A program made the position numbers and the translations under genes. The notes under the pieces are model-generated. The model saw only the letters and a program-made list of their open reading frames with translations, did no database searches and had not been told where the DNA came from. From positions 186,001 to 250,000 of the forward strand of contig NZ_SCNG01000003.1 in assembly GCF_005503555.1 (NCBI RefSeq): a DNA stretch of 64,000 nt. Reading direction: 5' to 3'. Below are positions 1-11,950 of this stretch, in pieces (position 1 is the stretch's first letter; the number at the start of each line of letters is the position of its first letter). The stretch comes from Rudaea sp. 3F27F6 (GTDB lineage Bacteria; Pseudomonadota; Gammaproteobacteria; Xanthomonadales; Rhodanobacteraceae).

Positions 1-2237
1 ACGTTGATCTGCGTGATCTGCCCTTGCGGACCGCGCTGCACCTTGCTCAACGCGTCGACGCAGGTCGGCGAGTTGATGTCGAGTTGGCCGAGGCGGCAGG
101 CCGATTCGGTCACGAGCAGCGTGTCGGCGCTCTGCAGATTGACCTCGTTGGAGATCTTGATCTTGTAGTAGTCGGCCTTCAAGGTCAGGTCGCTGGTCGG
201 CGACCACACCAGGCCTCCGCCCCAGGACTTCGCCGTGACCGGCTGCAGTCCGCGATTGCCCTGGTGCTGGATGAATGGATCGACCGTGTTGTAGTACGAG
301 CACTTGGTGATGTCGCCCGGCTGCTTGGTGGCGCAGAGATAGTAGTCGGTCAGGCCCGGCTGGAAGGAGCCGCTCTTACCGCCGAACGTGTAGGCCATGT
401 CGGGCGCGCGGAACGCGGTGCCGTAGTTGGCGCGGAACAGCAACGTGTCCACCGGACGGTATTCCGCGCCGAGCTTGTAGGTCGGCTTGTCGTAACTACC
501 GCCGCCGTCGTTCTCGTATTTGTCGTAGCGCAACGAAGCAGTAAGCGTGACGGTGCTGAGGACGGGTGCGCGCAATTCGACTGCGGCCGCCCAGTTGGAG
601 CGCTGGCCGTTGCCCGCGGTGCCGGTGCGGCCGAAGAAGTCGCCGTTTTGCAGCGACGCCTGCACCGGATTGCTCCAGTACTGGTCGCCGAGCTGGAGAA
701 CGCCGGCGATACCGGCCGAGCCGCCCGGCAGAGAGAACAGATCCGTGTTCGTCACCTGCAGATTGATGTGCTGCGTCCAGGTCTTGGACTGGCTTTCGAT
801 CTGGCCCTGGAAGCTCGCGTACTGCGCCGGCGTCAACGACTGGTAGAACTTGGACGGATTCGGCGAGTAGACGGGATAGCCAGAAGATGTGCCCTGCTTC
901 GGCCCGAGGAACTGCTGCTCGAAGAAGCTCGTGACCGGTGCCTTCAGCGGCCACAGCTCCTTGGTGTCGTTGTAGGCGCCGGAACGGTCGACGAAAACGT
1001 CGTAGTTCCAGTTGGATCCGCCGATGCCGCCGCGCGCGCCGCCGTAGAAATTATAGGTGCGCGATAAATCGTGGATCATTCCTACGCCGAGACCACCCGA
1101 CTCCTCCGGCGAGAAGATGTGCTGGAATAGCTCCAGTCGCTGCGTGTCTTGATTGAGGAAGGTGACGTTCCAGAAGCGCCGCCCATCGCTGTAATGCTGC
1201 GTATTGGCGTTGAAAAGCAAATTGCCGTACAGCTCGATATTGTCGTTGATGCGGTCGGTGATTTTCAGATACCCGGACGCTTGGCGCGATTGGCTGTTGA
1301 TCGTGCCGTAGCCGGTTTCATAGCGGCTACCGCAGTAATAGCCGCTGGCGCTGTGATCGTAGATGGTCGTGCCGTGGAAATTGCCTGCGACCTGGGCGCA
1401 GGTCGCAGCGCCGGGATCGACGCGGTGCAGGACGAAACTGTTGTCGTAGTACCAGTAGCCGAACGTGGAAGACCCGAAGCGCCCGGCCGGATTCGGGTTC
1501 GCGTTCTGCGAAGCGGTCAGGTCGCGCTGGTAGCCCCAGATCGGATCGGTATTGCTGATCTGCAGACCGTAGACGACGCTGAGATTGCCGAAATCGTGTC
1601 CACCGAGCAGTTCGAGGCGCTGGCTCTGGCCACCGCCGTTGGAGAATCCACCGACGCGATAGTCGACCTCGAATCCGTCGACTTTCTGCTTGAGGATGAT
1701 GTTGATGACGCCGGCAATGGCGTTGGAGCCGTAAATCGCGGACTGATTGCCCGGCAGGATGTCGATGTGATCGATCATGCCGACAGGGATATTGGTCAAG
1801 TCGACGAAATTGCTCGTGCCATTGAACAGCAGCGGATAGTCGGCCATTGGATGGCCGTCGATCAGGGTCAGAGTAAAGCCCGGATCGAGGCCGAGCAGGC
1901 TCAGTTCATGCGCGCCCTGGGTGAATCCGCCCTGGAACTGTCCGTCCTGCACGGCGCCGGTGGCAATCGGCATGGACCGCAATGCGTCGTAGACGTTGGC
2001 GAAGCCCTGCTTCTGCATGTCCTTCGCGCTGATGGTGATCGTCGGCGAGGCCGTTTCGATCTGCGCCTGCGGAATGAGCGAGCCGGTGACGACCACCTTC
2101 TGCAGCTCTGCCGGTTCTTTCTTTTTCTGATCGGCCCCTGCCGAGTTCTGATCCGCGTTCTGCGCGATAACGCTGCCTGTGGCGAGACTCGCGCACAAGC
2201 CCATAATGATCGAAGACACCAATAGCCGCTGTTTCAT
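1..2237 (-). CDS. TonB-dependent outer-membrane receptor, C-terminal part beyond window edge
   Basis: Read on the minus strand from ATG at 2237, the frame stays open to base 1, so the gene continues outside the window. The product begins MKQRLLVSSIIMGL and has a signal peptide ending near SVIAQ. A TonB-box-like stretch (LQKVVVTGS, about residues 46-54) follows, then a plug domain with IYGSNAIAGVINIILK, then beta-barrel sequence rich in aromatic residues. Receptors of this family import siderophores, vitamins or oligosaccharides through the outer membrane using TonB-ExbBD energy. The substrate cannot be told from sequence. The ATG follows a GGAGAGGGTA ribosome site. The opposite-strand open frames here are shadows. 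Confidence 0.9.
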   Translation of the reverse strand, partial: MKQRLLVSSIIMGLCASLATGSVIAQNADQNSAGADQKKKEPAELQKVVVTGSLIPQAQIETASPTITISAKDMQKQGFANVYDALRSMPIATGAVQDGQFQGGFTQGAHELSLLGLDPGFTLTLIDGHPMADYPLLFNGTSNFVDLTNIPVGMIDHIDILPGNQSAIYGSNAIAGVINIILKQKVDGFEVDYRVGGFSNGGGQSQRLELLGGHDFGNLSVVYGLQISNTDPIWGYQRDLTASQNANPNPAGRFGSSTFGYWYYDNSFVLHRVDPGAATCAQVAGNFHGTTIYDHSASGYYCGSRYETGYGTINSQSRQASGYLKITDRINDNIELYGNLLFNANTQHYSDGRRFWNVTFLNQDTQRLELFQHIFSPEESGGLGVGMIHDLSRTYNFYGGARGGIGGSNWNYDVFVDRSGAYNDTKELWPLKAPVTSFFEQQFLGPKQGTSSGYPVYSPNPSKFYQSLTPAQYASFQGQIESQSKTWTQHINLQVTNTDLFSLPGGSAGIAGVLQLGDQYWSNPVQASLQNGDFFGRTGTAGNGQRSNWAAAVELRAPVLSTVTLTASLRYDKYENDGGGSYDKPTYKLGAEYRPVDTLLFRANYGTAFRAPDMAYTFGGKSGSFQPGLTDYYLCATKQPGDITKCSYYNTVDPFIQHQGNRGLQPVTAKSWGGGLVWSPTSDLTLKADYYKIKISNEVNLQSADTLLVTESACRLGQLDINSPTCVDALSKVQRGPQGQITQIN

Positions 2238-2641
2238 TACCCTCTCCGTAATAGTTGTAGGAAAAATTTTTCGGAACATGACGCGAGCCCAGCCTTAGCG
2301 GCCGGGCAATCGGGACAGAACAGATGGGGAGGGCTCGACGAACGCAAACGGGCAGCCTGAAGGCAAAGCCCGACAAGATTCGGATGATGAAACGCGGCGA
2401 GCGCGCTTGCTCGATGCACGAGAAAACATCGTGAGTACGACCTCAACGTCTGTGTGCCATCCGCTCCACCGAATGGCGTGTCGTACCCCCGACCGACGCA
2501 CGATAATGAAATTGTTATTTTCTTGTCAAACGAGAATAGGTAAAGAAATGTAGGTGGAGTTAGCAGCCGCGCCCGTGGCCGCGAGTTCGCGACCCGTCAC
2601 GTCGACTGCGAAGCCCGCAGACGCAAGCCTGCAAGCAACAA
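2238..2641. other. Leader region between the first TonB receptor and the groL terminator
   Basis: About 400 bases without a convincing gene. On the minus strand a TTGACA (2524-2529) is followed 18 bases later by TATCGT (2500-2505). This is a plausible promoter for the receptor starting at 2237 and would give a leader of about 260 nt. No known riboswitch fold was recognised in the leader. The short open frames at 2237-2501 have no family resemblance and are treated as noise. Confidence 0.35.
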
Positions 2642-2665
2642 AAAACCCCGCCGAAGCGGGGTTTT
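2642..2665 (-). terminator. Rho-independent terminator after groL
   Basis: A perfect 10-bp stem (AAAACCCCGC / GCGGGGTTTT) closes a four-base loop. Read on the minus strand the loop is TTCG, a very stable tetraloop, and the stem runs into a T tract. It lies about 30 bases past the groL stop, so it should end the groS-groL transcript. It is nearly symmetric and could also act on the plus strand. Confidence 0.85.
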
Positions 2666-2696
2666 ATTTTGCGTGACGCAGACCGCGTTTGGATTT

Positions 2697-4485
<1,789 letters not shown>

Positions 4486-4488
4486 TTT

Positions 4489-4779
4489 TCAGCCCTCGAT
4501 CACCGCAACGAGGTCTTCCTCGCGCATGACGAGCAGCTCTTCGCCGTCGACCTTGACCTCGGTGCCCGAGTACTTGCCGAACAGCACCTTGTCGCCGGCC
4601 TTGACCGCGAGCGAGCGCACGTTGCCGTTCTCGAGAATCTTGCCCGTGCCGACCGCGATGACCTCGCCCTTGATCGGCTTTTCGGTCGCGGTGTCGGGAA
4701 TGACGATGCCGCCGGCCGACTTGGTCTCGGCTTCCAGGCGCTTGATGATCACGCGATCATGCAGTGGGCGAAGTTTCAT
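4489..4779 (-). CDS. groS: Co-chaperonin GroES (Hsp10)
   Basis: Using the ATG at 4779 gives a 96-residue protein starting [13 protein letters not shown], the usual GroES length. An in-frame ATG at 4794 would add five residues (MRIDL) not seen in the family, so 4779 is preferred. The mobile loop that contacts GroEL (around [17 protein letters not shown], residues 20-36) is intact. It caps the GroEL ring during folding. It is the first gene of the groSL operon and lies about 50 bases downstream of a CIRCE operator. Confidence 0.97.
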   Translation of the reverse strand: MKLRPLHDRVIIKRLEAETKSAGGIVIPDTATEKPIKGEVIAVGTGKILENGNVRSLAVKAGDKVLFGKYSGTEVKVDGEELLVMREEDLVAVIEG

Positions 4780-4826
4780 AAGATCTATCCTCAACTAATT
4801 GAAAGACGGGGAATTTGTCCGGATTG

Positions 4827-4853
4827 TTAGCACTCCGGTGTGCTGAGTGCCAA
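4827..4853 (-). promoter_or_regulatory. CIRCE operator (HrcA binding site) upstream of groSL
   Basis: TTAGCACTC, nine bases, then GAGTGCCAA: the canonical CIRCE dyad (TTAGCACTC-N9-GAGTGCTAA) with a single substitution. It sits 48 bases upstream of the groS start. In other bacteria HrcA binds CIRCE and represses groESL until heat shock. hrcA itself is not in this window. On the minus strand the TTGGCA at its edge could also act as a -35 element with TAACAA 18 bases on, but that promoter call is weak. Confidence 0.9.
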
Positions 4854-4970
4854 GTTTAGCGACGAAACAAGTCCCCTGTAAACGCCTCGTCGCGCCGACG
4901 AGATATGCGCCTCGTCGAAGGGCTTTCAAGGGCACACGAAAATCCGGCCGTCCGTGGCCGGAGGAAAGCG

Positions 4971-6491
4971 TCAGTCCGCGGCGGGCTCGATCGCCAGCAC
5001 GCGCCAGGCCGGGAACTCCGCGCCCGGTGCGGGCATGTCGATCAGACCGCAGGCGACCAGGCCGTCGTCGCTGCCGGCTTCGCAGAGGTAGACGGCGATC
5101 GCACCGCGCTGCTGGGCGGTACGCACGAGCCGCCAGCCTTCTGGCAGGGCGCGGGTCTGGCGCGAATAGTCGGCATCGAGATACGCGGAGGCATTCGCTT
5201 CGAGAATCTCGCGTCCCGCCGAGGTGACCGTGCCGCGCACGCTGGCGACTTCGACCAGCAGGCGTTGGTTCGGCACCGCGTCTTCGATCGCGAGACCGTG
5301 CAGCGCGAGGTGCTCGGCGACGTGCGCCGGCACGGCATAGGCCAGCGGCCGGGCGACGACGTGATCGCCGACGAAGCGTGCGTAGTGCGGCACGCGCACG
5401 CTGATCGGCGCGCCGTCGAGCGCGTAGGGTTCGCGCGTCAGCACTTCGGCATCGCGGTCGGCGAACGCTTCGAGGCGGTAGCGTACGGCGATGCGCTCGG
5501 GCGGTTCGCTGCAGCGTGCGCACAGCGAGACGATTTCCGCGGCGTGGGCGGCGGCGTACTTCAGCGATTCGCGCAGAAATCCGTAAGCCGTACGCACGCG
5601 CTCGTCGAATGGAAGGTACGCATACGTTTCGAGCAGCAGATCGAGACGGTTGGTCAGGCCGCGATAATTACCGCCGAAACGCGGATGATGCGTGTAGGTG
5701 ATCCAGCCAAGCCCCTGGCCGCCTTCGTCGCGCATGAAGTTGCCGTACCAGAACGAGTCGAGGCCGTCGTGCTGTTTCACCGCGGCGGAAACCGCCGGCA
5801 TCATGCGTTCGCGCATGTATTCGATCGGCTCGCGGCGGCCGCTCTCGACTGTGTGCGGGACGTCGTAGGTCATCGCGAAACGGTGGATCGAGCCGTTCGT
5901 CGTATGGCAGTCGATCGCCAGATGCGGATTCCACGGCTGGCAGACGCGCGTCTGCATCAGCCGCATCTCGGCGCCTTCCTGGCGCATATAGTCGCGGTTG
6001 AGATTGACCCCCGCGGCGTTGACGCGCGTGCCGACCTGCGCGGGGCCGATCTGGCCGTGCAGTTTGGCAATGTCGAGTTTGCGGTTGTCGGCGCTGAGCG
6101 CATCGTTGCCATCGGCATTGAACAGCGGCGCGACGACGACGGTGAGCCGGTCGAGCAGGTCGCCGTGGCGGCCCTGCAGAATGTCGCGCACGAGCATCAG
6201 CGCGGCCTCCTTGCCTTCGACTTCGCCCGCATGGATGCCGCAGACGATAAGCACGACCGGCAAGCCCGCGGCGTGTGCGGCTTCGGGAGTGAAGTGGCGG
6301 TGCGACGACAGCACGAGCAGCGGCAGCTTGCGGCCCTGCGGCGTCGTGCCGAAATCGCCAACCCAGAGGCGCGGATCGCCCTGTGCTTCGAGTGAGTCGA
6401 TAAACGCGGTGACGTCGGCATGCAGCGAGGTTTCGCTGTAGCCGCTGCGCTCGGCGCGCGTGAGCGGGGACGGTGCGGGCGATGCGGTCAT
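4971..6491 (-). CDS. M14-family zinc carboxypeptidase
   Basis: The chosen ATG at 6491 follows a GAGG ribosome site and gives 506 residues. Longer upstream reading has no family character. The zinc ligands of the M14 fold are visible: H87 and E90 in GIHAGEVEG and H196 in DCHTT. The substrate-binding NLNRDY lies at 163-168. No signal peptide is obvious, so it is probably cytoplasmic. The C-terminal 150 residues form an extra domain after the catalytic part. It is divergent from a TonB receptor, 371 bases away. Enzymes of this family remove C-terminal residues from peptides or modified amino acids; the exact substrate is not inferable. Confidence 0.85.
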   Translation of the reverse strand: MTASPAPSPLTRAERSGYSETSLHADVTAFIDSLEAQGDPRLWVGDFGTTPQGRKLPLLVLSSHRHFTPEAAHAAGLPVVLIVCGIHAGEVEGKEAALMLVRDILQGRHGDLLDRLTVVVAPLFNADGNDALSADNRKLDIAKLHGQIGPAQVGTRVNAAGVNLNRDYMRQEGAEMRLMQTRVCQPWNPHLAIDCHTTNGSIHRFAMTYDVPHTVESGRREPIEYMRERMMPAVSAAVKQHDGLDSFWYGNFMRDEGGQGLGWITYTHHPRFGGNYRGLTNRLDLLLETYAYLPFDERVRTAYGFLRESLKYAAAHAAEIVSLCARCSEPPERIAVRYRLEAFADRDAEVLTREPYALDGAPISVRVPHYARFVGDHVVARPLAYAVPAHVAEHLALHGLAIEDAVPNQRLLVEVASVRGTVTSAGREILEANASAYLDADYSRQTRALPEGWRLVRTAQQRGAIAVYLCEAGSDDGLVACGLIDMPAPGAEFPAWRVLAIEPAAD

Positions 6492-6862
6492 TCGGTGTCC
6501 TCGGATGATGGAATGCGGGCTTTGTCTGTGTCTGCAATCGGCGCGCGTTCGCCATGAGGTGTCGATGGACGAGCGGCACGTTTGCGCTGCCGTTCGTACT
6601 CCGATACCCCGTCGCGAACGAACTGCCTGTTTCAAACAGCGGCTCCATGACCAGAGCCATGCTTGACAGTCGCCGATCAAAGCAGTATCACTCTATCAAA
6701 ATTTTTTGACATATCGAAATTCGGTGACCAGAGTATTTCAGCCGTCGTCACCGGCTTCGATAGGTCAGTCGCCGGACGGCATCGAGGCCGTTCGGGGAAC
6801 TTGACGAGCCGCACTGGCAGGATGCCGCCGCCCGCCCATTCCACATTTCTCCGGGGAACACC
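6492..6862. other. Divergent intergenic region between peptidase and TonB receptor
   Basis: No gene was recognised in these 371 bases. The central part (6660-6740) is AT-rich against a GC-rich background and holds two TTGACA hexamers, at 6663-6668 and 6706-6711. It is likely to contain the promoter for the receptor at 6863 and possibly one for the peptidase. Confidence 0.5.
6663..6691 (+). promoter_or_regulatory. Candidate sigma-70 promoter for the TonB receptor
   Basis: TTGACA (6663-6668), a 17-base spacer, then TATCAC (6686-6691). The -35 is a perfect consensus and the -10 matches 4 of 6. Transcription from here would leave a leader of about 165 nt before the ATG at 6863. A second TTGACA at 6706 lacks a good -10. 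Confidence 0.5.
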
Positions 6863-9190
6863 ATGAATAAGCAATCCGCTGCCTTCACCGGCACTCGACC
6901 TTCTTTGCCGCAGCCGGCGCGCAACAAGATCGCTCACGCCGTCTTCTGTGCACTTGCCGTGTTTGCTTTCGGCGGCGTGCATGCCGCCGCCAACACCGAA
7001 GCCGCCGCCGATGCGGCCGCTGCGAATCCCGATCCGCAGGCGCAAGCGCAGCCGGCGGACGCGAATGCGTCTTCCTCGTTGGAAACGGTGACGGTCACCG
7101 CGAACAAGCGCTCCGAATCTCTGCAGAAAGTTCCGCTGAGCATTTCCGCGATCGACGGCAAGGCCTTGACCAATGCCGGCGCGCAGAACTTCACCGATTT
7201 GATTTCGAGCGTGCCGAGCCTCGGCATCTTCAAGACCGGCTCGGGTCGTTCGCAGATCATCCTGCGCGGCATCAATGCGGGCAACGCGTCGGAAGACGAT
7301 CCGCAGACCCAGGAAACCGTCGGTCTCTACATCGACGATTCGCCGGTCTCGGTCAACGGCTTCAATCCCGAATTCGGTTTGTTCGACCTTGAACGCGTCG
7401 AAGTGCTGCGCGGGCCGCAAGGCACGCTGTACGGTGCGGGCTCGATGGCCGGCGCGATCCGCCTGGTCACGCGCAAGCCGCTGCTCGACACGGTCGAAGG
7501 CAGCGTCGAAGCGTCGGTCGCCGGCATCGACCACGGCGGTACCAGTTACGACCTGCGCGGCGTGATCAACGTGCCGCTGATCAAAGACGTGGCCGGCCTG
7601 CGCGTGTCGATGTACGACGACCGCAACGGCGGCTTCATCAAGAACACGACCACCGGCGAAGACAATATCAACCGCACCAACGCCGTCGGCGGCCGCGTCG
7701 CCCTGCGCGTGCTGCCGAGCGATGGCCTCACCGTCGATCTGTCGATCTGGGGTCACGACGCCACCGATCACGGCCGCGGCCTCGACGAGACCGGCAACTA
7801 CACGCGCGCCTACAAGTCGCCGGAAAACTCGCACCAGGACTACACGCTGTCGAACCTGACCCTGACTCAGGAACTGAGCTGGGGCAGCATCGTCTCGGCG
7901 ACGTCGTACTTCGACATGAACGTGCTCAACCGCTGGAATCTCGACAAAATCTACGAGTCGACCTTCCCGTCGCTCGGCGTGGTCAACGGGCCGATGGCGT
8001 CGCTCGCCGACCAGACCCACCTCAACGACTTCACCCAGGAAGTGCGCGCGCTGTCGCACGACGACGGCGCGCTGAAGTGGCTCGTCGGCGCCTACTACCA
8101 CAAGCGCAACCGCGGCTACATCAACGCATTCCCCGATCCGGGCTGGGACGCGGCGACCGGCCTGCCGAGCGCCAACTTCGGTGCGCCGCCCGACTATCCG
8201 TTCTGGGGCATCCAGAACGTGCACATCGAAGAGACGGCCCTGTTCGGCGAGGCGACCTACAAGCTTGGCAACTTCTCGCTGACCGGCGGCCTGCGCGCGT
8301 TCGACTGGAAAGAGCGCCACTGGCAGTACCAGTCCGGCTTCTTCAACGGCGGCGCGACCTCGAACGGCATGCAGCACTCGAAGGAAGACGGCGTCAATCC
8401 GAAGGTCAACGTCGCCTACGACGTCGACGAGAACAACCAGGTCTACGCGCAGGCGGCGAAAGGCTTCCGCTACGGCGGCGTCAACCAGGTCATTCCGATG
8501 AATCTCTGCGGCGCGGAAATCGCCGCGAACGGCCTGCATCCGTCGCCGGAGTACGGCTCCGACGATCTGTGGAACTACGAGATCGGCAGCAAGTCGAGCC
8601 TGCTCGACAACCATCTGACGGTGAACGGCAGCCTGTACCTGATCAAGTGGAACAACGTGCAGGTGCGCCGCGGCCTCAACTGCGGCGTCAACTACGTCGA
8701 GAACGCGGCGGGCCTGACCAGCAAGGGCGCGGAAATCGAACTCGCCTGGCGTCCGATCTCGAGCCTGAAGTTGACCGCGGGCGGCTCGTACACGCACTCG
8801 ACGCTCGACGCCGACATGGCTCCGCTCAATGCGCGCGCGGGCGACTTCGCGCCGTTCGTGCCGAAGACCTCGTTCAACACGTCGGCGGAATACACCTTCC
8901 CGCTCGGCGAGGGCATGCACGGCTTCGTCTGGGGCGGCTGGAACTACGTCGGCAAGCGCACCACGCAGTTCAACGCGGCGAATTCGCTGTATCGCGTGAT
9001 GGACGCCTACGACACGCTCAACCTGCGTGCCGGCGTGCAGTGGGCGACGATGGAAGCCTCGGTGTACGTGCAGAACTTGAACAACAGCGACGGTGTGGTG
9101 CGCCAGGTCTCGGCGACGCCGTTCTATCCGGACGGCGCCTACCGCGTGCAGCCGCGCACGATCGGCGCGTCGTTCCGCTACTGGTTCTGA
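6863..9190 (+). CDS. TonB-dependent outer-membrane receptor
   Basis: A complete 775-residue receptor. An N-terminal signal sequence (about residues 20-46) is followed by an Ala/Pro-rich stretch and the TonB-box-like [12 protein letters not shown] plug domain follows, with ILRGINAG and [20 protein letters not shown]. The beta barrel ends in the aromatic terminus SFRYWF, as expected for outer-membrane assembly. It closely fits receptors common in Lysobacterales that take up plant or peptide-derived nutrients. The ATG follows CCGGGG, eight bases upstream. A secreted cyclophilin gene follows on the same strand. Confidence 0.95.
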   Translation: MNKQSAAFTGTRPSLPQPARNKIAHAVFCALAVFAFGGVHAAANTEAAADAAAANPDPQAQAQPADANASSSLETVTVTANKRSESLQKVPLSISAIDGKALTNAGAQNFTDLISSVPSLGIFKTGSGRSQIILRGINAGNASEDDPQTQETVGLYIDDSPVSVNGFNPEFGLFDLERVEVLRGPQGTLYGAGSMAGAIRLVTRKPLLDTVEGSVEASVAGIDHGGTSYDLRGVINVPLIKDVAGLRVSMYDDRNGGFIKNTTTGEDNINRTNAVGGRVALRVLPSDGLTVDLSIWGHDATDHGRGLDETGNYTRAYKSPENSHQDYTLSNLTLTQELSWGSIVSATSYFDMNVLNRWNLDKIYESTFPSLGVVNGPMASLADQTHLNDFTQEVRALSHDDGALKWLVGAYYHKRNRGYINAFPDPGWDAATGLPSANFGAPPDYPFWGIQNVHIEETALFGEATYKLGNFSLTGGLRAFDWKERHWQYQSGFFNGGATSNGMQHSKEDGVNPKVNVAYDVDENNQVYAQAAKGFRYGGVNQVIPMNLCGAEIAANGLHPSPEYGSDDLWNYEIGSKSSLLDNHLTVNGSLYLIKWNNVQVRRGLNCGVNYVENAAGLTSKGAEIELAWRPISSLKLTAGGSYTHSTLDADMAPLNARAGDFAPFVPKTSFNTSAEYTFPLGEGMHGFVWGGWNYVGKRTTQFNAANSLYRVMDAYDTLNLRAGVQWATMEASVYVQNLNNSDGVVRQVSATPFYPDGAYRVQPRTIGASFRYWF

Positions 9191-9201
9191 GGTTGTGGAA
9201 C

Positions 9202-9244
9202 ATCCTGTCCGTCGCCTCCGCCGTGAGGGGGCGGCGGGCAGGAT
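9202..9244 (+). terminator. Strong stem-loop between TonB receptor and cyclophilin gene
   Basis: Bases 9202-9216 pair with 9230-9244 over 15 positions, two of them G-U in RNA, around a 13-base loop. The tail CTTTAG has only a short T run, so termination may be partial. It could reduce read-through from the receptor into the next gene. Confidence 0.5.
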
Positions 9245-9270
9245 CTTTAGGCTACTTTCGAGGAAACGAG

Positions 9271-10257
9271 ATGGCAGAGCAGCGTCGAAATCCCCGCAAT
9301 TCTTTCCCGGCGCGCACCGCTTCGCTTTGCGCGCTCGGCCTGGCTATGATGCTGCCGCTCTACGCCGCCGCAGACACCGCCAAGCCGCCCGTGACTCCTA
9401 CCGCCAAATCTTCCGCCGCGCCGACCACGGCCGCCGTGCTCGCCGCGGCCAAGCCGTCGGACTGGCGCGCGCTCGATCCGCAGAACACGCTGTACATCGA
9501 GCTTCCGACCGGCCGCGTGGTGATCGAACTCGCGCCGGCGTTCGCGCCGAACCACATCGCCAACATCAAGGCGCTGACGCGCGAGCAGTACTACGACGGT
9601 CTCGCGATCGTGCGCGCGCAGGACAACTACGTCGTGCAGATGAACGACCCGGACTACGAGAACGAGGCCACGCGCAAACCGATCAAGACGGCCAAGCGCA
9701 GCCTGCCGCCCGAGTTCACCGTCGCCTGGGACGCGAAGATCCCGTTCACGCGCCTGCCTGATCCCGACGGCTACGCGCCCGAAACCGGTTTCTCCGACGG
9801 CTTCGCCATGGCGCGCGACATGAAAGCGCATCGCACCTGGCTGACGCACTGCTACGGCACGGTCGGCGTCGGCCGGCTCAATCCGGTCGATTCGGGCGGC
9901 GGTCCGGAACTCTACGTCGTCATCGGCACCGCGCCGCGCCAGCTCGACCGCAACGTTACTGTGGTCGGCCGCGTCGTGCAGGGCATGGAACTGCTCTCGA
10001 CCCTGCCGCGCGGCACCGGTCCCTACAGCATGTACGAGAAACCAGAGCAGCGTACGCCGATCAAGAGCATCCGCGTCGCCGCCGACGTGGCGGAAGCGGC
10101 GCGCACGCAGCTCGAAGTGCTGCGCACCGACACGCCGACCTTCGCCGCCTACGTCGAATCGCGGCGCAACCATCGCGAAGAATGGTATGCCGTGCCGGCC
10201 GGGCACATCGACGTGTGCAACGTCGCCGTGCCGGTGCGTCCGGCCGCGGCGCGCTGA
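9271..10257 (+). CDS. Exported cyclophilin-type peptidyl-prolyl isomerase
   Basis: 328 residues from the ATG at 9271, which has AGGAAACGAG in front. An N-terminal hydrophobic stretch (about residues 18-35, ending AAADTA) looks like a signal peptide. The cyclophilin core begins [16 protein letters not shown], followed by [12 protein letters not shown], as in bacterial PpiA/B-like proteins. The family catalyses cis-trans isomerisation of proline bonds and would act in the periplasm. The usual FHR active-site triplet is replaced by [11 protein letters not shown], and a 40-residue insertion follows, so activity may be altered. The C-terminal ~90 residues are an unassigned extension. Confidence 0.8.
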   Translation: MAEQRRNPRNSFPARTASLCALGLAMMLPLYAAADTAKPPVTPTAKSSAAPTTAAVLAAAKPSDWRALDPQNTLYIELPTGRVVIELAPAFAPNHIANIKALTREQYYDGLAIVRAQDNYVVQMNDPDYENEATRKPIKTAKRSLPPEFTVAWDAKIPFTRLPDPDGYAPETGFSDGFAMARDMKAHRTWLTHCYGTVGVGRLNPVDSGGGPELYVVIGTAPRQLDRNVTVVGRVVQGMELLSTLPRGTGPYSMYEKPEQRTPIKSIRVAADVAEAARTQLEVLRTDTPTFAAYVESRRNHREEWYAVPAGHIDVCNVAVPVRPAAAR

Positions 10258-10369
10258 ACGGACGCGGATCGCCGCGCGCGATGGCGCACGGCGATACAAC
10301 TCGTTACAGCCACGCCGGCTAGAATCCGCAGCGCCGGACGGCGCCGCCTCGGGGTGGGAGGAGAAAAGA

Positions 10370-10963
10370 ATGAGCATGGCCGCACCACGAAAACGAAAAC
10401 TGCGCATCGGCATGGGTGCGCGCATCCAGCATCGGCGCAAGCAGCTCGGCCTGACCCTGAGCGAGCTTGGCGCGCGTTCGGGTTTGTCCGCGCCGTTTCT
10501 GTCTCAGGCCGAGCGCAACCAGACCGTGCCGTCGATCATGTCGCTGATGGCGCTCGCCAAGGCGCTCAAAGTCGATCTGCAGTACTTCCTCGAAAGCCCG
10601 ACCGAGCGCAGCATCGTCTGCCGCGCCAAGGAACGCCCGCGCATCCGCATCAACTCGCCGGTCACCTTCTACGATCTGTCTTCGAGCCTGATCCATCGCA
10701 TGATGGACGCGATCCTCATGGAGATCCCGCCGGGCCACGCCTTCCCGACCGACCAGCGCGACGGTGAGGAGTTCGTCATGGTGATCAAGGGCCGCATCCA
10801 CACGCGCGTCGGCGAAATCGAGACCGTGCTCGGCCCCGGCGACAGCATGCATTTCAATTCGCAGTTGCCGCATTCCTCGCGCAACGACACCAACTCCACC
10901 GTCGTCCTGCTCTACGTCGGCACGCCGAGCGTGATGGGCGAAGAACAGCACGACGAGGACTGA
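10370..10963 (+). CDS. XRE-family regulator with C-terminal cupin domain
   Basis: 197 residues from the ATG at 10370, behind a GGGAGGAG ribosome site. Residues about 15-70 form a lambda-repressor-type helix-turn-helix (LTLSELGARSGLSAPFLSQ). Residues about 115-185 form a cupin barrel (GEEFVMVIKGRIHTR, LGPGDSMHFNSQLPHSSRN). This architecture occurs in PuuR and other metabolite-sensing repressors. The adjacent convergent gene is an arginase/agmatinase relative, which makes control of polyamine or guanidino-compound metabolism possible but unproven. Confidence 0.88.
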   Translation: MSMAAPRKRKLRIGMGARIQHRRKQLGLTLSELGARSGLSAPFLSQAERNQTVPSIMSLMALAKALKVDLQYFLESPTERSIVCRAKERPRIRINSPVTFYDLSSSLIHRMMDAILMEIPPGHAFPTDQRDGEEFVMVIKGRIHTRVGEIETVLGPGDSMHFNSQLPHSSRNDTNSTVVLLYVGTPSVMGEEQHDED

Positions 10964-11011
10964 GCCGGGCCGCCGGCGGGCACGCCGCCGCAGCGTTCCC
11001 GCTGGTTATGC

Positions 11012-11833
11012 TCAGAGCGGAGCCGGCTCCGCGCCGCTCGTTCTGACCATCATGCCGGCGATTTCCTTGACCAGCTTCGCCGCAACGCCGGCAGTCATGC
11101 CGGAGATGTCGCAGCGCGGGTTGTATTCGACGACGTCGGCCGCGACGATCGGCCGGTCGATGGACTGGATCAGGCGGATCACCTGCCGCGTCGACAGGCC
11201 ACCCGCTTCGCGATGGCTGACGCCAGGCGCGAACGCCGGATCGAGCGCGTCGATGTCCACCGACAAGTACACTGGCGAGCGCAGCGCGAGTTCGAGGCGT
11301 TCGTCGCAGCGCGCGATGCCGATCGCTTCGACGCCGAAGCGCTTGAACTGCTCGCGATGATGGTCGTTGACCGTGCGCAGGCCGATCTGGATGAGGCGGT
11401 CGGCGAGCTGCTCTTCCATGATCCGCGCGAACGGCGACGTATGCGAACGCGGGTTGCCCTGATATTCGTGATAGATGTCCGGATGCGCGTCGATGTGCAC
11501 GATGGTCAGCGGCGCATGGCGGCGCGACACGGCACGTATGACCGGATGCGTGATCGCATGGTCGCCGCCGAGGCAGATCAGCGGCGCTCCGGGCTGAATC
11601 ACGCGCAGCACGTTGCGTTCGATCACGTCCCAGGGGTCGGCGGCGCCGTCGAAACGCAGATCGCCGTGATCGACGATGCGTCCCGGCGCGGCGATGTCGA
11701 CGCCGGTCTCGCTCCAGTTCGTATACACGTCGGAGAACAATTCGCGGCGGATCAGCGGCGGGGCTTCGGCTGCGCCTTTCATGTACGACGAGTTGTCGTC
11801 GTGCGGGATGCCGAGCAAAGAAATCTTCACCAT
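11012..11833 (-). CDS. Arginase/agmatinase-family ureohydrolase
   Basis: 273 residues. All binuclear manganese ligands are visible: H92 in GGDHAIT, D115, H117 and D119 in IDAHPDIY, and D193 and D195 in [14 protein letters not shown]. Family members hydrolyse arginine, agmatine or related guanidino compounds to release urea. Sequence alone does not decide between agmatinase (speB) and a relative with another substrate. It is divergent from valS and convergent with the XRE-cupin regulator. Confidence 0.9.
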   Translation of the reverse strand: MVKISLLGIPHDDNSSYMKGAAEAPPLIRRELFSDVYTNWSETGVDIAAPGRIVDHGDLRFDGAADPWDVIERNVLRVIQPGAPLICLGGDHAITHPVIRAVSRRHAPLTIVHIDAHPDIYHEYQGNPRSHTSPFARIMEEQLADRLIQIGLRTVNDHHREQFKRFGVEAIGIARCDERLELALRSPVYLSVDIDALDPAFAPGVSHREAGGLSTRQVIRLIQSIDRPIVAADVVEYNPRCDISGMTAGVAAKLVKEIAGMMVRTSGAEPAPL

Positions 11834-11950
11834 CTGCGGTCTCCGGCTTTAACGCGGCGATATTACCGGGCGCGACGGCGGATTACCGGTACAATTCTGC
11901 ATTCCCCCACGACTCTTGCGGCGGCCCCGGGCCGCGCCCGGTGTATACGA

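Noticed and set aside
6706..6736. Second promoter from TTGACA at 6706
   Set aside because: No acceptable -10 hexamer occurs at 16-18 bases; the upstream TTGACA at 6663 fits better.
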